Source: Flavobacterium araucananum
Lineage (GTDB): Bacteria; Bacteroidota; Bacteroidia; Flavobacteriales; Flavobacteriaceae
Length of the DNA stretch: 57,233 nucleotides
Assembly: GCF_002222055.1 (NCBI RefSeq)
Contig: NZ_MUGS01000032.1
Span: 1 to 57,233 of the forward strand
Direction: 5' to 3'
Of the stretch, positions 19,416-27,702 are shown in pieces. Below the pieces are notes generated by a model that saw only the letters and a list, made by a program, of their open reading frames with translations, did no database searches and was not told the DNA's origin. Made by a program: the position numbers and the translations under genes. The first letter of the stretch is position 1, and every line of letters begins with the position of its first letter.

Positions 19416-20702
19416 TTAGTTTTGCTTAAACTTCGGAGTATCAAGCGCAACTTCTTTTACAGATTGCGTGTCGGCAACTTTTTGTAAAGCAATAATATAG
19501 GCAGCAATACGCGGCGTTACGTTGTGTTTTGCTGCAACTCTAAAAACAGTTTCAAAACCTTTTTCTAAAATATCCTCCAAACGGGTATTGATTTGGTGAA
19601 TTCTCCAGGACTCCAAAAGCGAGTTTTGCAACCATTCGAAGTAAGAAACCGTAACGCCTCCCGCATTGGCTAAAATATCAGGAACTACTAAGACATTATT
19701 ATCGTGTAATATTTGATCAGCATCTGATGAGACTGGTCCGTTTGCTCCTTCTACTATAATTTTGGCGCGAATATCAGGGGCATTTTTTTGTGTGATAACA
19801 TCTTCTTTTGCAGCCGGAATCAAGACATCGACTTCTAATAATAATAAGTCTTCGTGTTTGATGGCAACTGAATTTGGATATCCTTTTATACTTTTATTGT
19901 TTAGGTTATAATATAAAATCAGTTCCGGGATATTAAGTCCCTCAGGATTATAAAAAGCCTCAGAAACATCGCTAACCGCTACAACTTTTAGTCCTTTTTC
20001 GTATAAAAATAAAGCCGAATGCAATCCTACATTACCAAAACCCTGAATTGCTACGCTGGATCTTGCAGGTCTTAGTTTTAATTTATGAAGTGCCAGCAGG
20101 GTAATAATGCTTACGCCTCTTCCTGTGGCCTCTACCCTGCCTAATGATCCTCCTGAATGCAAATGTTTTCCGGTTACAACGGCATGAATTGTTTTGCCGT
20201 GTAGTAATGAAAACTCATCCATCAACCAGCCCATTTCGTCAGGTCCTGTTCCCATATCCGGTGCAGGAACATCTTTTTCAGGACCAAAAATATCTGCTAA
20301 AGCTTTTGTATACGCTCTTGTAATTTTCTCTAATTCTGTTTTAGAAAGTTTTCTGGGATCACAAATGATTCCGCCTTTTGCACCTCCAAACGGAATTCCG
20401 GTTACTGCAGATTTCCAGGTCATCCAGGCTGCAAGTGCCTTAACCTCATCAAGGTTTACAGCTGTATCATAACGAATACCTCCTTTTGATGGTCCTAAAG
20501 CGGTATTATGAATAACACGATATCCTTCGAAATTTTGCTCTTTACCGCTGTCTAGTGTAATAGAAAAATTAACCACTATTTGCTTTTCAGGTCGTTGCAA
20601 TTTTTGCCTGATCGATTCATCTAATTTTAGAATATCGGCAGCGATATTAAAGCGATCAATCATGGATTGAAAGGGGTTCTGTTTTATTAATTCTGCACTC
20701 AT
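19416..20702 (-). CDS. Glu/Leu/Phe/Val dehydrogenase (glutamate dehydrogenase)
   Basis: 428 residues, typical of hexameric NAD(P)-dependent glutamate dehydrogenases. The substrate-binding block GPSKGGIRYD, the catalytic-lysine motif PFGGAKGGI and PAPDMGTGPDEMGW are present, followed by the Rossmann fold (VAIQGFGNVGLHSALFLYEKG). It interconverts glutamate with 2-oxoglutarate and ammonia, linking carbon and nitrogen metabolism. Upstream on the same strand are two Cys/Met-rich micro-ORFs, each followed by a hairpin, and no other consensus promoter is visible between them and this ATG. Its expression may therefore depend on read-through of those hairpins. Confidence 0.93.
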   Translation of the reverse strand: MSAELIKQNPFQSMIDRFNIAADILKLDESIRQKLQRPEKQIVVNFSITLDSGKEQNFEGYRVIHNTALGPSKGGIRYDTAVNLDEVKALAAWMTWKSAVTGIPFGGAKGGIICDPRKLSKTELEKITRAYTKALADIFGPEKDVPAPDMGTGPDEMGWLMDEFSLLHGKTIHAVVTGKHLHSGGSLGRVEATGRGVSIITLLALHKLKLRPARSSVAIQGFGNVGLHSALFLYEKGLKVVAVSDVSEAFYNPEGLNIPELILYYNLNNKSIKGYPNSVAIKHEDLLLLEVDVLIPAAKEDVITQKNAPDIRAKIIVEGANGPVSSDADQILHDNNVLVVPDILANAGGVTVSYFEWLQNSLLESWRIHQINTRLEDILEKGFETVFRVAAKHNVTPRIAAYIIALQKVADTQSVKEVALDTPKFKQN

Positions 20703-20754
20703 GATATATATTTTTTTTTAAAATTTGGGTTATTTTGGGTTAGAAGTTTAGGGT

Positions 20755-20790
20755 TTAAAAATCTTTTGTCGGGCTGCAAAAGATTTTTTA
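20755..20790 (-). terminator. Hairpin after micro-ORF 2 (candidate attenuator)
   Basis: A perfect 12-bp stem AAAAATCTTTTG / CAAAAGATTTTT (20757-20768 with 20777-20788), loop TCGGGCTG. Read on the minus strand, the 3' arm ends in a run of T. The stem is AT-rich, so termination may be partial. It lies 5 bases past the micro-ORF stop codon and about 55 bases before the glutamate dehydrogenase ATG. Confidence 0.6.
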
Positions 20791-20794
20791 CTTT

Positions 20795-20878
20795 TTATAA
20801 ATAATTGTAATTCCTGCAACACGGAATTTTCATCAGGCAGCATTGCATCATTATGTTTGTATTTCGATTTGATCTCAT
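20795..20878 (-). CDS. Cys/Met-rich micro-ORF 2 (27 aa, candidate leader peptide)
   Basis: ATG at 20878, stop TAA at 20797-20795. It encodes 27 residues: a basic/Asn-rich start (MRSNRNTN), then IMMQCCLMKIPCC with four Cys and three Met, then RNYNYL. The Cys pairs at 13-14 and 20-21 sit shortly before a hairpin, the arrangement of a leader peptide whose translation speed controls termination. It lies between terminator 1 and terminator 2, upstream of glutamate dehydrogenase. No family is known to me and no expression evidence exists. It could instead be a free small protein. Confidence 0.45.
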   Translation of the reverse strand: MRSNRNTNIMMQCCLMKIPCCRNYNYL

Positions 20879-20900
20879 TTTATTAATTTTTTACTATTTC

Positions 20901-20933
20901 TAAAAAAAGCCTTTCATGGTGCATGAAAGGCTA
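20901..20933 (-). terminator. Intrinsic terminator after micro-ORF 1
   Basis: On the minus strand, AGCCTTTCAT, loop GCACC, ATGAAAGGCT, then seven T. The 10-bp stem is perfect (20908-20917 with 20923-20932). It stands 33 bases past the stop of micro-ORF 1 and before micro-ORF 2. Confidence 0.8.
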
Positions 20934-20965
20934 AAAAAAAAAATAACTAACAAGTACTTTCTCTA

Positions 20966-21052
20966 TTAACGCCATTCCATCGCATTGTTTGACATGCAAC
21001 ACATCGTGAAGCTGCACATAAACGGGATGATATATAGGATATAGTTTTTCAT
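20966..21052 (-). CDS. Cys/Met-rich micro-ORF 1 (28 aa, candidate leader peptide)
   Basis: ATG at 21052, stop TAA at 20968-20966. It encodes 28 residues: MKNYILYIIP, then FMCSFTMCCM (three Cys, three Met within ten residues), then SNNAMEWR. A TAAATTTG -7 box (complement of 21061-21068) ends eight bases before the ATG, so the message would be almost leaderless and start with this peptide. A strong terminator follows. The set-up is that of an attenuation leader responding to Cys or Met supply, but the downstream gene is glutamate dehydrogenase rather than a sulfur gene, so the signal is uncertain. Start choice rests on the promoter position. Confidence 0.5.
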   Translation of the reverse strand: MKNYILYIIPFMCSFTMCCMSNNAMEWR

Positions 21053-21060
21053 TGTTGGGA

Positions 21061-21068
21061 CAAATTTA
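21061..21068 (-). promoter_or_regulatory. -7 box before micro-ORF 1
   Basis: The complement reads TAAATTTG, an exact TAnnTTTG match. No TTG is found at 19-21 bases upstream, so the -33 side is weak. It is the only consensus -7 element between the EamA gene and glutamate dehydrogenase on this strand. Confidence 0.5.
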
Positions 21069-21172
21069 TAAATTATATTCTTAAATTCTATAGAATTAGT
21101 CGAGTTTATTTTAAATATTATTCCAATAAAGCAAAAAGAACCTGTAAACTAACGTTTTAAGAGATTAAAAAA

Positions 21173-22027
21173 TTATTTAAATTGTGAGATAACAATAAAA
21201 ATAATGGAAATTAAGGCCAAAAAGATTCCGATAAAATTAATTTTGGATAATTTTTCCCTAAAAAAAAGCAAGCCTGTAAGACTTCCTAAAATGATCACCC
21301 CCATGTTCATTCCGGCAAAAACTGTCGAAGGATTTTCGGCAAAAGCTTTATGTGCTTTTAAATAAAATAGAATATTTCCAAAATTAAAAATTCCCACTAA
21401 GGCTCCAAAAAGGATATTTTTAGGTTCTAATTTTATTTTTTTAATTACAATTTGATAAAGCGCAATTAAAAGTGCCACAACAAAAGCAATGCAAAAAACA
21501 ACAAATAATGACGTAGGATAAGGCAAAGTAGTATAAAGTGCTATTTGCTTAAAAAGGATATCAATTATGCCAAAACCAACCAAAACAGCTGCGGGAAAAA
21601 TCCATTTGTTTTGTGTGTTTTCAGATTGTTTTCTAAGTATAAATAAAAGTGCCAGAAACCCAATAACAAGTCCTGTCACTTTGTACGAATTAAATTCTTC
21701 TTTAAAAATCAACCAGGCGGCAATAATAGGAATAAACAATGATAATCGCTGAGCGGCATCTGTTTTTACAATTCCCATGTGTTTGATAGAAGCAACCAGA
21801 AAAAGAAAAACAAATGGCAATAAAACCCCAATAGCAATATAAATATTCCAGGGCGCAGTTGCATCTATTTCTGCCAGATTTGGACTAAATGTAAAATAAC
21901 ATAGTGCTAAAGCAATTACATAATTGTAAGCTACGATCTGAGTTGGATTGCCGTCGTATTTTCGGGTTATCTTAAAAATCACACCAACAATTACACTGCA
22001 AAGAATACTTAAAACAAGAAACAACAT
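21173..22027 (-). CDS. EamA (DMT) family transporter
   Basis: About 284 residues from the ATG at 22027, with ten hydrophobic segments in two five-helix halves, the drug/metabolite transporter pattern. A longer frame from a TTG at 22048 exists, but a TATTTTTG -7 box (complement of 22046-22053) overlaps that codon, so the ATG at 22027 is the better start. Phrases such as PIIAAWLIFKEEFNSYKVTGLVIGF and GSLTGLLFFREKLSKINFIGI mark the ends of the two EamA repeats. Substrate unknown. Confidence 0.88.
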   Translation of the reverse strand: MLFLVLSILCSVIVGVIFKITRKYDGNPTQIVAYNYVIALALCYFTFSPNLAEIDATAPWNIYIAIGVLLPFVFLFLVASIKHMGIVKTDAAQRLSLFIPIIAAWLIFKEEFNSYKVTGLVIGFLALLFILRKQSENTQNKWIFPAAVLVGFGIIDILFKQIALYTTLPYPTSLFVVFCIAFVVALLIALYQIVIKKIKLEPKNILFGALVGIFNFGNILFYLKAHKAFAENPSTVFAGMNMGVIILGSLTGLLFFREKLSKINFIGIFLALISIIFIVISQFK

Positions 22028-22045
22028 AGGATTAAATTTTGAACA

Positions 22046-22053
22046 CAAAAATA
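22046..22053 (-). promoter_or_regulatory. -7 box of the EamA gene
   Basis: The complement reads TATTTTTG (TAnnTTTG). It lies 18 bases before the ATG at 22027 and only a few bases past the stop of the serine hydrolase gene, showing the transporter can be transcribed separately. Confidence 0.5.
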
Positions 22054-22057
22054 GTGT

Positions 22058-23377
22058 TTAAACTCCTTTAGTTTTGTTTTTGACCTCTTTTATTCCAGCC
22101 TTTTTTATTTGCAGTTGTGTAATTTTTCCTTTTTTGTCTTTAATAAATTCCAATGTAGTATTATTATTGTCTGAGCGAAAAAACTTTGTTTGAGATTCCG
22201 GTAACAATTCTATATCATAATCCAGATAATATAATTTATTGTCTTTCTTTAAGATTTTGATATTCTCATAATCCCCAATATATTGATCATAAACTTTAGT
22301 ATCTGTTGTTACCTGAACGTGTTTGTACGGAAGTTCTACTTCTTTCCCAAAACATATTCCTGCAAGACCATAAGCGATGTAGTAAGACTTTGATTGATTG
22401 TTGGACAAAACCGTAATAAAAACTTTATCCACCATAAATTTATTAAAGGAAGTCATTGCTCCAAAAAAGCCTCCATCATGCGCTATTAATTGATGGTTTT
22501 GATTGTAGAAAGGATTAATGATAACACCATAACCATAATTTTGATCATTATAAGCGGTAAACATTTTTTTCTTAGATTCTTCTGATAGTATAATTTCGCT
22601 ATCAAACAACGCTTTATTCCATAAATTCAGATCTTCAACAGTCGAATAAATGCCGTCATGACCTACATTAAAATTCCAATTGATATAGGGATTTTTCACT
22701 AATTTATTATTATCCAGATAATACAATTGGGTCATTTTATCTACTATTGCGTCATTTGTTGTCACTCCAGAATGGTACATTTTTGCTTTATCAAACAAAT
22801 TTTGCTTTAAATATTCAGCGTAAGATTGTCCCGATGCTTTCTCTATAATTTGGCTTAACAAATAATAGCCGATATTACTGTAAGCAGTGCCGGTTCCGGG
22901 TTCAAACAATAAAGGCTTTTTTGCCAGATAAAGGTAAACAGAATCTTTGTCCAGATTGGTTTTAGACAAATAAAGTTCATCATAATCCATTGCCAAACCA
23001 GAGTTATGGCTTAACATCATCTTTATCGTTATTTTTTGTCCTTCCGGAAAAGCATTAAAATACTTACTGAGCGGATCTTCTAATGAAAGTTTTTTATTTT
23101 CTGCCAATTGTAAAATGGCAACTGCCGTAAATTGTTTTGAAACAGAGGCTAAACTGAATTTAGAATCTATTGTATTCTTTACTTTCCATTCATAATTAGC
23201 AAAGCCATATTCTTTTTTTAATACTACAGAATCATTTTTAGTCACGAGAACTGTACCACTAAAATCATTAATAGCAAATTGGGCATCCATGTATCGTTCT
23301 AACTTAGTATTGAGTTCTTTTTGAGAATATCCAAAAGCAAATACGAACAATACAATCAGTGATAATGTTGATTTCAT
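22058..23377 (-). CDS. Serine hydrolase of the beta-lactamase/PBP4-like family
   Basis: 439 residues with a signal peptide (ending AFGYSQ). The class C-type active site is visible: S-V-S-K in FSLASVSKQFTA (nucleophile Ser, Lys two on), the Tyr motif YSNIGYYLL, and a likely third motif HDGGFFGAMTSF. A C-terminal domain of about 100 residues (from VYDQYIGDYENIKI) resembles the lipocalin-like tail of such enzymes. It is probably a periplasmic peptidase or esterase; no resistance role is implied. Its ATG lies one base after the MarR stop codon, so the two genes form an operon. Confidence 0.88.
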   Translation of the reverse strand: MKSTLSLIVLFVFAFGYSQKELNTKLERYMDAQFAINDFSGTVLVTKNDSVVLKKEYGFANYEWKVKNTIDSKFSLASVSKQFTAVAILQLAENKKLSLEDPLSKYFNAFPEGQKITIKMMLSHNSGLAMDYDELYLSKTNLDKDSVYLYLAKKPLLFEPGTGTAYSNIGYYLLSQIIEKASGQSYAEYLKQNLFDKAKMYHSGVTTNDAIVDKMTQLYYLDNNKLVKNPYINWNFNVGHDGIYSTVEDLNLWNKALFDSEIILSEESKKKMFTAYNDQNYGYGVIINPFYNQNHQLIAHDGGFFGAMTSFNKFMVDKVFITVLSNNQSKSYYIAYGLAGICFGKEVELPYKHVQVTTDTKVYDQYIGDYENIKILKKDNKLYYLDYDIELLPESQTKFFRSDNNNTTLEFIKDKKGKITQLQIKKAGIKEVKNKTKGV

Positions 23378-23378
23378 A

Positions 23379-23819
23379 TTAACTACTTTTACAATTAGTA
23401 ATTATTTTATTCAATGTTTTGTCCAGCAATGTTATTTCTTCTAATGATAAACCATCCAGCGCCGTTTGCCTGTTGACCTGAATAACAGGTTGTATTATTT
23501 TGAGTGTTTTTATTCCTTTATCAGTAATTTCAAGGTTAAATTTTCTTCGATCTTCCAGATGAAGTGTTCGTGTCAGATATTCTTTTTTAACCATTAACTC
23601 TATCATTCTGGTAATCGAAGCATTGTCTTTAAAAACCAGATTTGCCAACTCGATTTGAGAAATTTTCTTATTATCGTTTAGTATAATTAATACCAGACAC
23701 TGATCGACAGTAATATCTTTTACTACTTTGGTAATGTTTTTTTGTGCCAGTTTTCGATATTCTTTTATTGCCTTTTCTATCGAATAAAGAGCTGTTCCGG
23801 TTGGGTTTTCAAGTTTCAT
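23379..23819 (-). CDS. MarR family transcriptional regulator
   Basis: 146 residues. The winged helix is seen in ISQIELANLVFKDNASITRMIELMVKKEYLTR with wing LEDRRKFNLEITDKG; flanking helices form the dimer. It is translationally adjacent to the serine hydrolase (one-base gap), which it may control. A perfect palindrome, ATTGATATATCAAT, touches its own -7 box, a strong sign of autoregulation. Confidence 0.9.
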   Translation of the reverse strand: MKLENPTGTALYSIEKAIKEYRKLAQKNITKVVKDITVDQCLVLIILNDNKKISQIELANLVFKDNASITRMIELMVKKEYLTRTLHLEDRRKFNLEITDKGIKTLKIIQPVIQVNRQTALDGLSLEEITLLDKTLNKIITNCKSS

Positions 23820-23835
23820 ATCTTTTTGTTTGACG

Positions 23836-23857
23836 CAAATATAATTGATATATCAAT
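23836..23857 (-). promoter_or_regulatory. MarR promoter with abutting 14-bp operator palindrome
   Basis: The complement of 23836-23843 reads TATATTTG (-7 box). The perfect palindrome ATTGATATATCAAT occupies 23844-23857, directly upstream within the spacer. This matches the size and symmetry of MarR-family operators. Confidence 0.65.
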
Positions 23858-23934
23858 ATAAATTCTAATAATTGACAATTTTTTTAATCTCTCTTTTTTC
23901 TATTTTCTATCTTCTATTTTCCAGCTATTAAAAA

Positions 23935-24528
23935 TTAATCACTCTTTAGCCAGCCTGTAATACTCATTCTTGTGTTTTGGGTAACCAGGACTTCGTGAAC
24001 CAGTTCATTACTTTTAAAGAAAACCGTTTTGCCCTGAGTTGGCGAAATTTTCTGATGATTATTTTCCTGATGAATCATTAATTCTCCCCCGTCACTTTCC
24101 TGCCAATTACTATTGAGGTAACTAATCATGGAGTACTTTCGGCTTGGATTATTTTTAAACTGATCTAAGTGTTTTAGATAAAAATCACCTGTTTCATACA
24201 AAGAGTAATGAAATTCGTATCCGGTAATTCCGGCGTAACAGCTTTCGTTTAGATAAATAATAAATGCATCGATCTGATCAAAAAATGCATTTTCGAAAAC
24301 ATTATTATGCTTTTTGTCCAGCCAGTATATAGAATCGCTTCTAATGGCTCCATCGTAAGACAATTTTTCTGAATTGCCTATTCCGGCTGCCAGCAATAAA
24401 CTTTTTTGATTTAAATCAATCAGGTTCTGTTTTAAATGATTTGCTAATTCGGCACTTAAAAAATGCTCCGATGTTCCTACTTTGTTCTCAATATAACTCG
24501 CAATTAAATCTTCGAAACCATTTTCCAT
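23935..24528 (-). CDS. 2-oxoglutarate/Fe(II)-dependent oxygenase (prolyl-hydroxylase-like)
   Basis: 197 residues from the ATG at 24528. The iron and 2-oxoglutarate ligands are readable: HLD (His120, Asp122), VHEV (His178) and RMSITGWL (Arg187), in a double-stranded beta-helix (DGGELMIHQ, GKTVFFKSNELVHEV). An open frame continues 48 codons upstream to 24672. That part is Cys/Phe-rich, passes through an intergenic palindromic repeat (24632-24660) and begins right on the T run of the preceding terminator, so I reject the longer start. The family hydroxylates proline or related residues; the target is unknown. Confidence 0.85.
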   Translation of the reverse strand: MENGFEDLIASYIENKVGTSEHFLSAELANHLKQNLIDLNQKSLLLAAGIGNSEKLSYDGAIRSDSIYWLDKKHNNVFENAFFDQIDAFIIYLNESCYAGITGYEFHYSLYETGDFYLKHLDQFKNNPSRKYSMISYLNSNWQESDGGELMIHQENNHQKISPTQGKTVFFKSNELVHEVLVTQNTRMSITGWLKSD

Positions 24529-24631
24529 TTCTATTTTGGGGAAACTGCAAATACAGCCAACGGAGTAAGGTAGACGAAATAAAACTGGTAATGCGTTTAT
24601 TTTTAATAAATAAAAAATGAAGATGCCAAAT

Positions 24632-24660
24632 CTTTGTAAAAGTTCAAAACTTTGACAAAG
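24632..24660. repeat. CTTTGT...ACAAAG imperfect palindrome
   Basis: Arms CTTTGT and ACAAAG frame an inner AAGTT/AACTT pair (29 bases in all). It is intergenic, just upstream of the oxygenase start, and similar elements are common in Flavobacterium as I recall. Confidence 0.5.
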
Positions 24661-24669
24661 ACAATCGCG

Positions 24670-24711
24670 CATAAAAAAATAAACCCGACAGGTTTTAAAA
24701 CCTGTCGGGTT
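24670..24711 (-). terminator. Intrinsic terminator after the AAA+ gene
   Basis: A perfect 30-bp palindrome made of AACCCGACAGGTTTT and its reverse complement (24682-24711). On the minus strand it is followed by an A/T run rich in T (complement of 24671-24681). Confidence 0.85.
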
Positions 24712-24767
24712 GAATGCCTAATACGCAAGACAAAATTAATAATTAGTAATTCACAATTTATAATTGC

Positions 24768-26231
24768 TTACAACTTACTAATATAACTTCCGTACATATC
24801 CTTGAACTGATGTCCTTGTGCAAAGCGATCTTTGCTTAGTTTTTTATATTCTACCAATCCCCATAAAATAAATTCTTTCATGAAATATTGATCTTTTTTA
24901 TCCAATTGCGGCTGATATTTTTTCAGTAATACGTCTAATGGCGTTACTTCGTCCAGGATAGCCTGATAATCCTTATCTGAAGCATCGTCTAATAATTCGA
25001 AACCACTTTCGGCAAAAAACCATTCGATCAAATCAGAATAAGCTGTTTTTTCTCCTTGCTTTTCAAGCTTTTCTATTTTAGGCAAAAGCGTTGGAAACAA
25101 AGTTCTAATCGCAGATCCAATTAAATTTTGTGCAACTGCGGCCGCTCCCTCCTGCTCTCCTTCATAAACTAATTCTACTTTTCCGGTAATAGAAGGAATA
25201 ATTCCGATAAAATCAGACAAACGCAACGTCGTTTTATCAACTCCGGATTTTAAAGCTCTGCGTTCTGCCGTACTCATTAAATTCTCGAAAGCTGTGATAC
25301 TCATTCGCGCACTTACGCCACTTTTATTGTCAATGTATTCGCTGTCACGAGCTTCGAAACTTATTTGTTCTAATATATCCTTAGCTAAACCTGGCACATA
25401 AACCAATCTGTGTTGTGTTTCGTCTAACTTGGCTTCTTGTTCTGTAATGGTTCTGGCAATTGCTACACTTTCCGGATAATGCGTCAGGATTTGAGAACCA
25501 ATTCTATCTTTTAATGGTGTTACAATACTACCGCGATTGGTATAATCTTCCGGATTTGCTGTAAAGATAAATTGCATATCCAGCGGCATACGCAACTTAA
25601 ATCCTCTTATCTGAATATCACCTTCCTGCAAAATATTAAATAATGCCACCTGAATTCTGGCTTGTAAATCGGGTAATTCGTTGATTACAAAAATGCAACG
25701 ATTCGCTCTGGGAATCATTCCAAAATGAATGACACGATCATCAGCATACGATAATTTTAAGTTTGCTGCTTTTATAGGATCAATGTCTCCAATTAAATCG
25801 GCAACAGTAACATCCGGTGTTGCTAATTTCTCGAAAAAACGCTCGTTTCTGTGCAACCACGAAATTGGGGTTTCATCTCCTTTTTCTGCAATAAGATCTT
25901 TTGCAAAACGCGAAATGGGGTTCAAAGGATCGTCATTGATTTCTGATCCCGCAACAAACGGAATATATTCGTCTAATAATTCGACCATTTTACGAGCCAA
26001 TCTTGTTTTTGCCTGACCTCGAAGTCCTAATAAATTGATATTGTGACGTGACAAAATAGCGCGCTCCAACTCTGGAATTACCGTGTTCTCGAAACCATGA
26101 ACACCCTCAAAGACAGGTTTTCCAGATTTGATTTTATCACGAAGATTATTTCGCAATTCGTCTTTAATACTTATACTTTTATATCCTGAGGCTTTTAATT
26201 GACCTAATGTGTTTATGTTTTCTATTTTCAT
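24768..26231 (-). CDS. AAA+ ATPase of the Mg-chelatase I / MoxR type
   Basis: 487 residues. The N-terminal AAA+ core has a Walker A-like LLGLRGQAKTRLARK (about 68-82), Walker B-like RCIFVINELPDL, and a sensor region FIFTANPEDYTNRGSIVTPLKDRI as in ChlI/BchI. The C-terminal half is helical. MoxR/ChlI-type ATPases act with a VWA partner as chaperone-like remodelling machines; the VWA gene lies directly upstream (26478-27596) on the same strand. The absence of cobalt or chlorophyll genes nearby argues against a metal chelatase. Confidence 0.88.
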   Translation of the reverse strand: MKIENINTLGQLKASGYKSISIKDELRNNLRDKIKSGKPVFEGVHGFENTVIPELERAILSRHNINLLGLRGQAKTRLARKMVELLDEYIPFVAGSEINDDPLNPISRFAKDLIAEKGDETPISWLHRNERFFEKLATPDVTVADLIGDIDPIKAANLKLSYADDRVIHFGMIPRANRCIFVINELPDLQARIQVALFNILQEGDIQIRGFKLRMPLDMQFIFTANPEDYTNRGSIVTPLKDRIGSQILTHYPESVAIARTITEQEAKLDETQHRLVYVPGLAKDILEQISFEARDSEYIDNKSGVSARMSITAFENLMSTAERRALKSGVDKTTLRLSDFIGIIPSITGKVELVYEGEQEGAAAVAQNLIGSAIRTLFPTLLPKIEKLEKQGEKTAYSDLIEWFFAESGFELLDDASDKDYQAILDEVTPLDVLLKKYQPQLDKKDQYFMKEFILWGLVEYKKLSKDRFAQGHQFKDMYGSYISKL

Positions 26232-26477
26232 CTTATTTATTTAAAAATTGAATAATTGAAAGATTCAAAATTCAATTTATTATTCTGGTTTAATCGAACT
26301 GCTTTCTATCTTTACTGTAAGGAGACGCACTGCTATACGCCTCTACGATATACTTTATCTATAAAATTTTATCTCCTTCTTTTCAACGTTATGCCAGAAG
26401 CACTGCTGTACGCCTCTACAATAGGCGACACCAAAAAAACCTTTGTCCCTTTGCAACTATGAACCTTTGCACCTAAT
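26232..26477. repeat. Intergenic region with two GACGCAC-type hairpin units
   Basis: Two diverged copies of the quasi-palindrome seen at 2121 (26322-26346 and 26396-26419), each ending CGCCTCTAC, then 'cctttgtccctttgcaac' words. It separates the VWA and AAA+ genes; no terminator with a T run is seen, so read-through is possible. Confidence 0.6.
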
Positions 26478-27596
26478 TCAACGAACTCTTTTCTTTCTAT
26501 TGGTCTCATAATCTTCAAAAATCATTTCGCCCAAACCTTTTAAGCCGGTATAAAATGCTTTTCCCTGATTGGCTTCGGTAAAATGATTGACAAAACGCTG
26601 CAAATACGGATCGTTTGCAATCATGAATGTGGTAATTGGGATATGTAATTTTCTGGCTTGTTGCGCCTGAGTGTAACATTTGTCTACAATATAGTCGTCG
26701 AGTCCGTTGCTATTCATATAATAAGAACCGTCGCGCTCTCGAACGCAACTTGGTTTCCCATCGGTAATCATGAATATTTGCTTGTTTGTATTTCGTTTTC
26801 TGCGCAAAATATCCATTGCCAATTGCAACCCTGCAACGGTATTGGTATGATATGGACCTACTTGCAGGTATGGTAAATCCTTGATTGGAATTGTCCAGGC
26901 ATCGTTTCCAAAAACCAGGATATCCAGTGTATCTTTTGGGTAACGTGTTGTGATTAACTCAGCTAAAGCCATTGCTACTTTCTTTGCCGGAGTAATTCGA
27001 TCTTCGCCATACAAAATCATACTGTGGCTAATGTCGATCATCAAAACGGTGCTCATCTGAGCTTTGTATTGTGTTTCTTCTACGACCAAATCATTTTCGG
27101 TGAGCATAAAACTTTCAACTCCATTATTGATTTGGGCATTTCGCAAACTCTCTGTCAATGAAATACGTTCTAAACCGTCGCCAAAATTAAATTCACGAAA
27201 CTCTCCGGTATGTTCATCCCCGTTTCCGGCATGTTTTGTTTTGTGATTTCCTGTTCCGGAACGTTTCAAATTTCCAAAAATCTGATCTAAGGCTTGCTGC
27301 CTGATCGCGCGTTCTGTTTTAGCAGTGATTCCAAAACCGCCTGTTCCATCTTCTTTGACCTCGTCTTTTATGTAACCTTTCTTTTTTAAATCTTCGATAA
27401 AATCATCGATTGTGTAGTTTTCGTCGGTAAGTTTATATTCTTTATCCAACTCCCGAAGCCAGTCTATAGCTTCATCAAAATCGCCCGAAGTATGGGTGAT
27501 TAACTCTTTGAAAATGCCAAAAAGTTTTTCAAACGGAGACTGAAATGGGGCTTCGTACGTCTTAAAATAAAAACCTTTTTTAAATTCGTTTTTCAT
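26478..27596 (-). CDS. VWA domain protein, partner of the AAA+ ATPase
   Basis: 372 residues. A helical N-terminal region of about 180 residues precedes a von Willebrand A domain with the metal-ion site DISHSMI (DxSxS, about 194-200), and further MIDAS-like residues at HTNTVAG and MITDGKPS. This is the CoxE/ChlD-like arrangement. It likely works with the AAA+ protein encoded downstream. An inverted repeat TTCTAAAAT/ATTTTAGAA (27599-27622) lies just before its start and may be an operator. Confidence 0.85.
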   Translation of the reverse strand: MKNEFKKGFYFKTYEAPFQSPFEKLFGIFKELITHTSGDFDEAIDWLRELDKEYKLTDENYTIDDFIEDLKKKGYIKDEVKEDGTGGFGITAKTERAIRQQALDQIFGNLKRSGTGNHKTKHAGNGDEHTGEFREFNFGDGLERISLTESLRNAQINNGVESFMLTENDLVVEETQYKAQMSTVLMIDISHSMILYGEDRITPAKKVAMALAELITTRYPKDTLDILVFGNDAWTIPIKDLPYLQVGPYHTNTVAGLQLAMDILRRKRNTNKQIFMITDGKPSCVRERDGSYYMNSNGLDDYIVDKCYTQAQQARKLHIPITTFMIANDPYLQRFVNHFTEANQGKAFYTGLKGLGEMIFEDYETNRKKRVR

Positions 27597-27702
27597 AATT
27601 CTAAAATTACACTATTTTAGAATTACGAAAAAAGAAACGTTTATTAATTTTTAGTTAAAGTATTCGAATAAAATCAACCCAAATTGACAAGAAGTATATT
27701 AA

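Noticed and set aside
24529..24672. N-terminal extension of the 2OG-Fe oxygenase
   Set aside because: It runs through an intergenic palindrome and starts on the T run of a terminator; composition unlike the enzyme.
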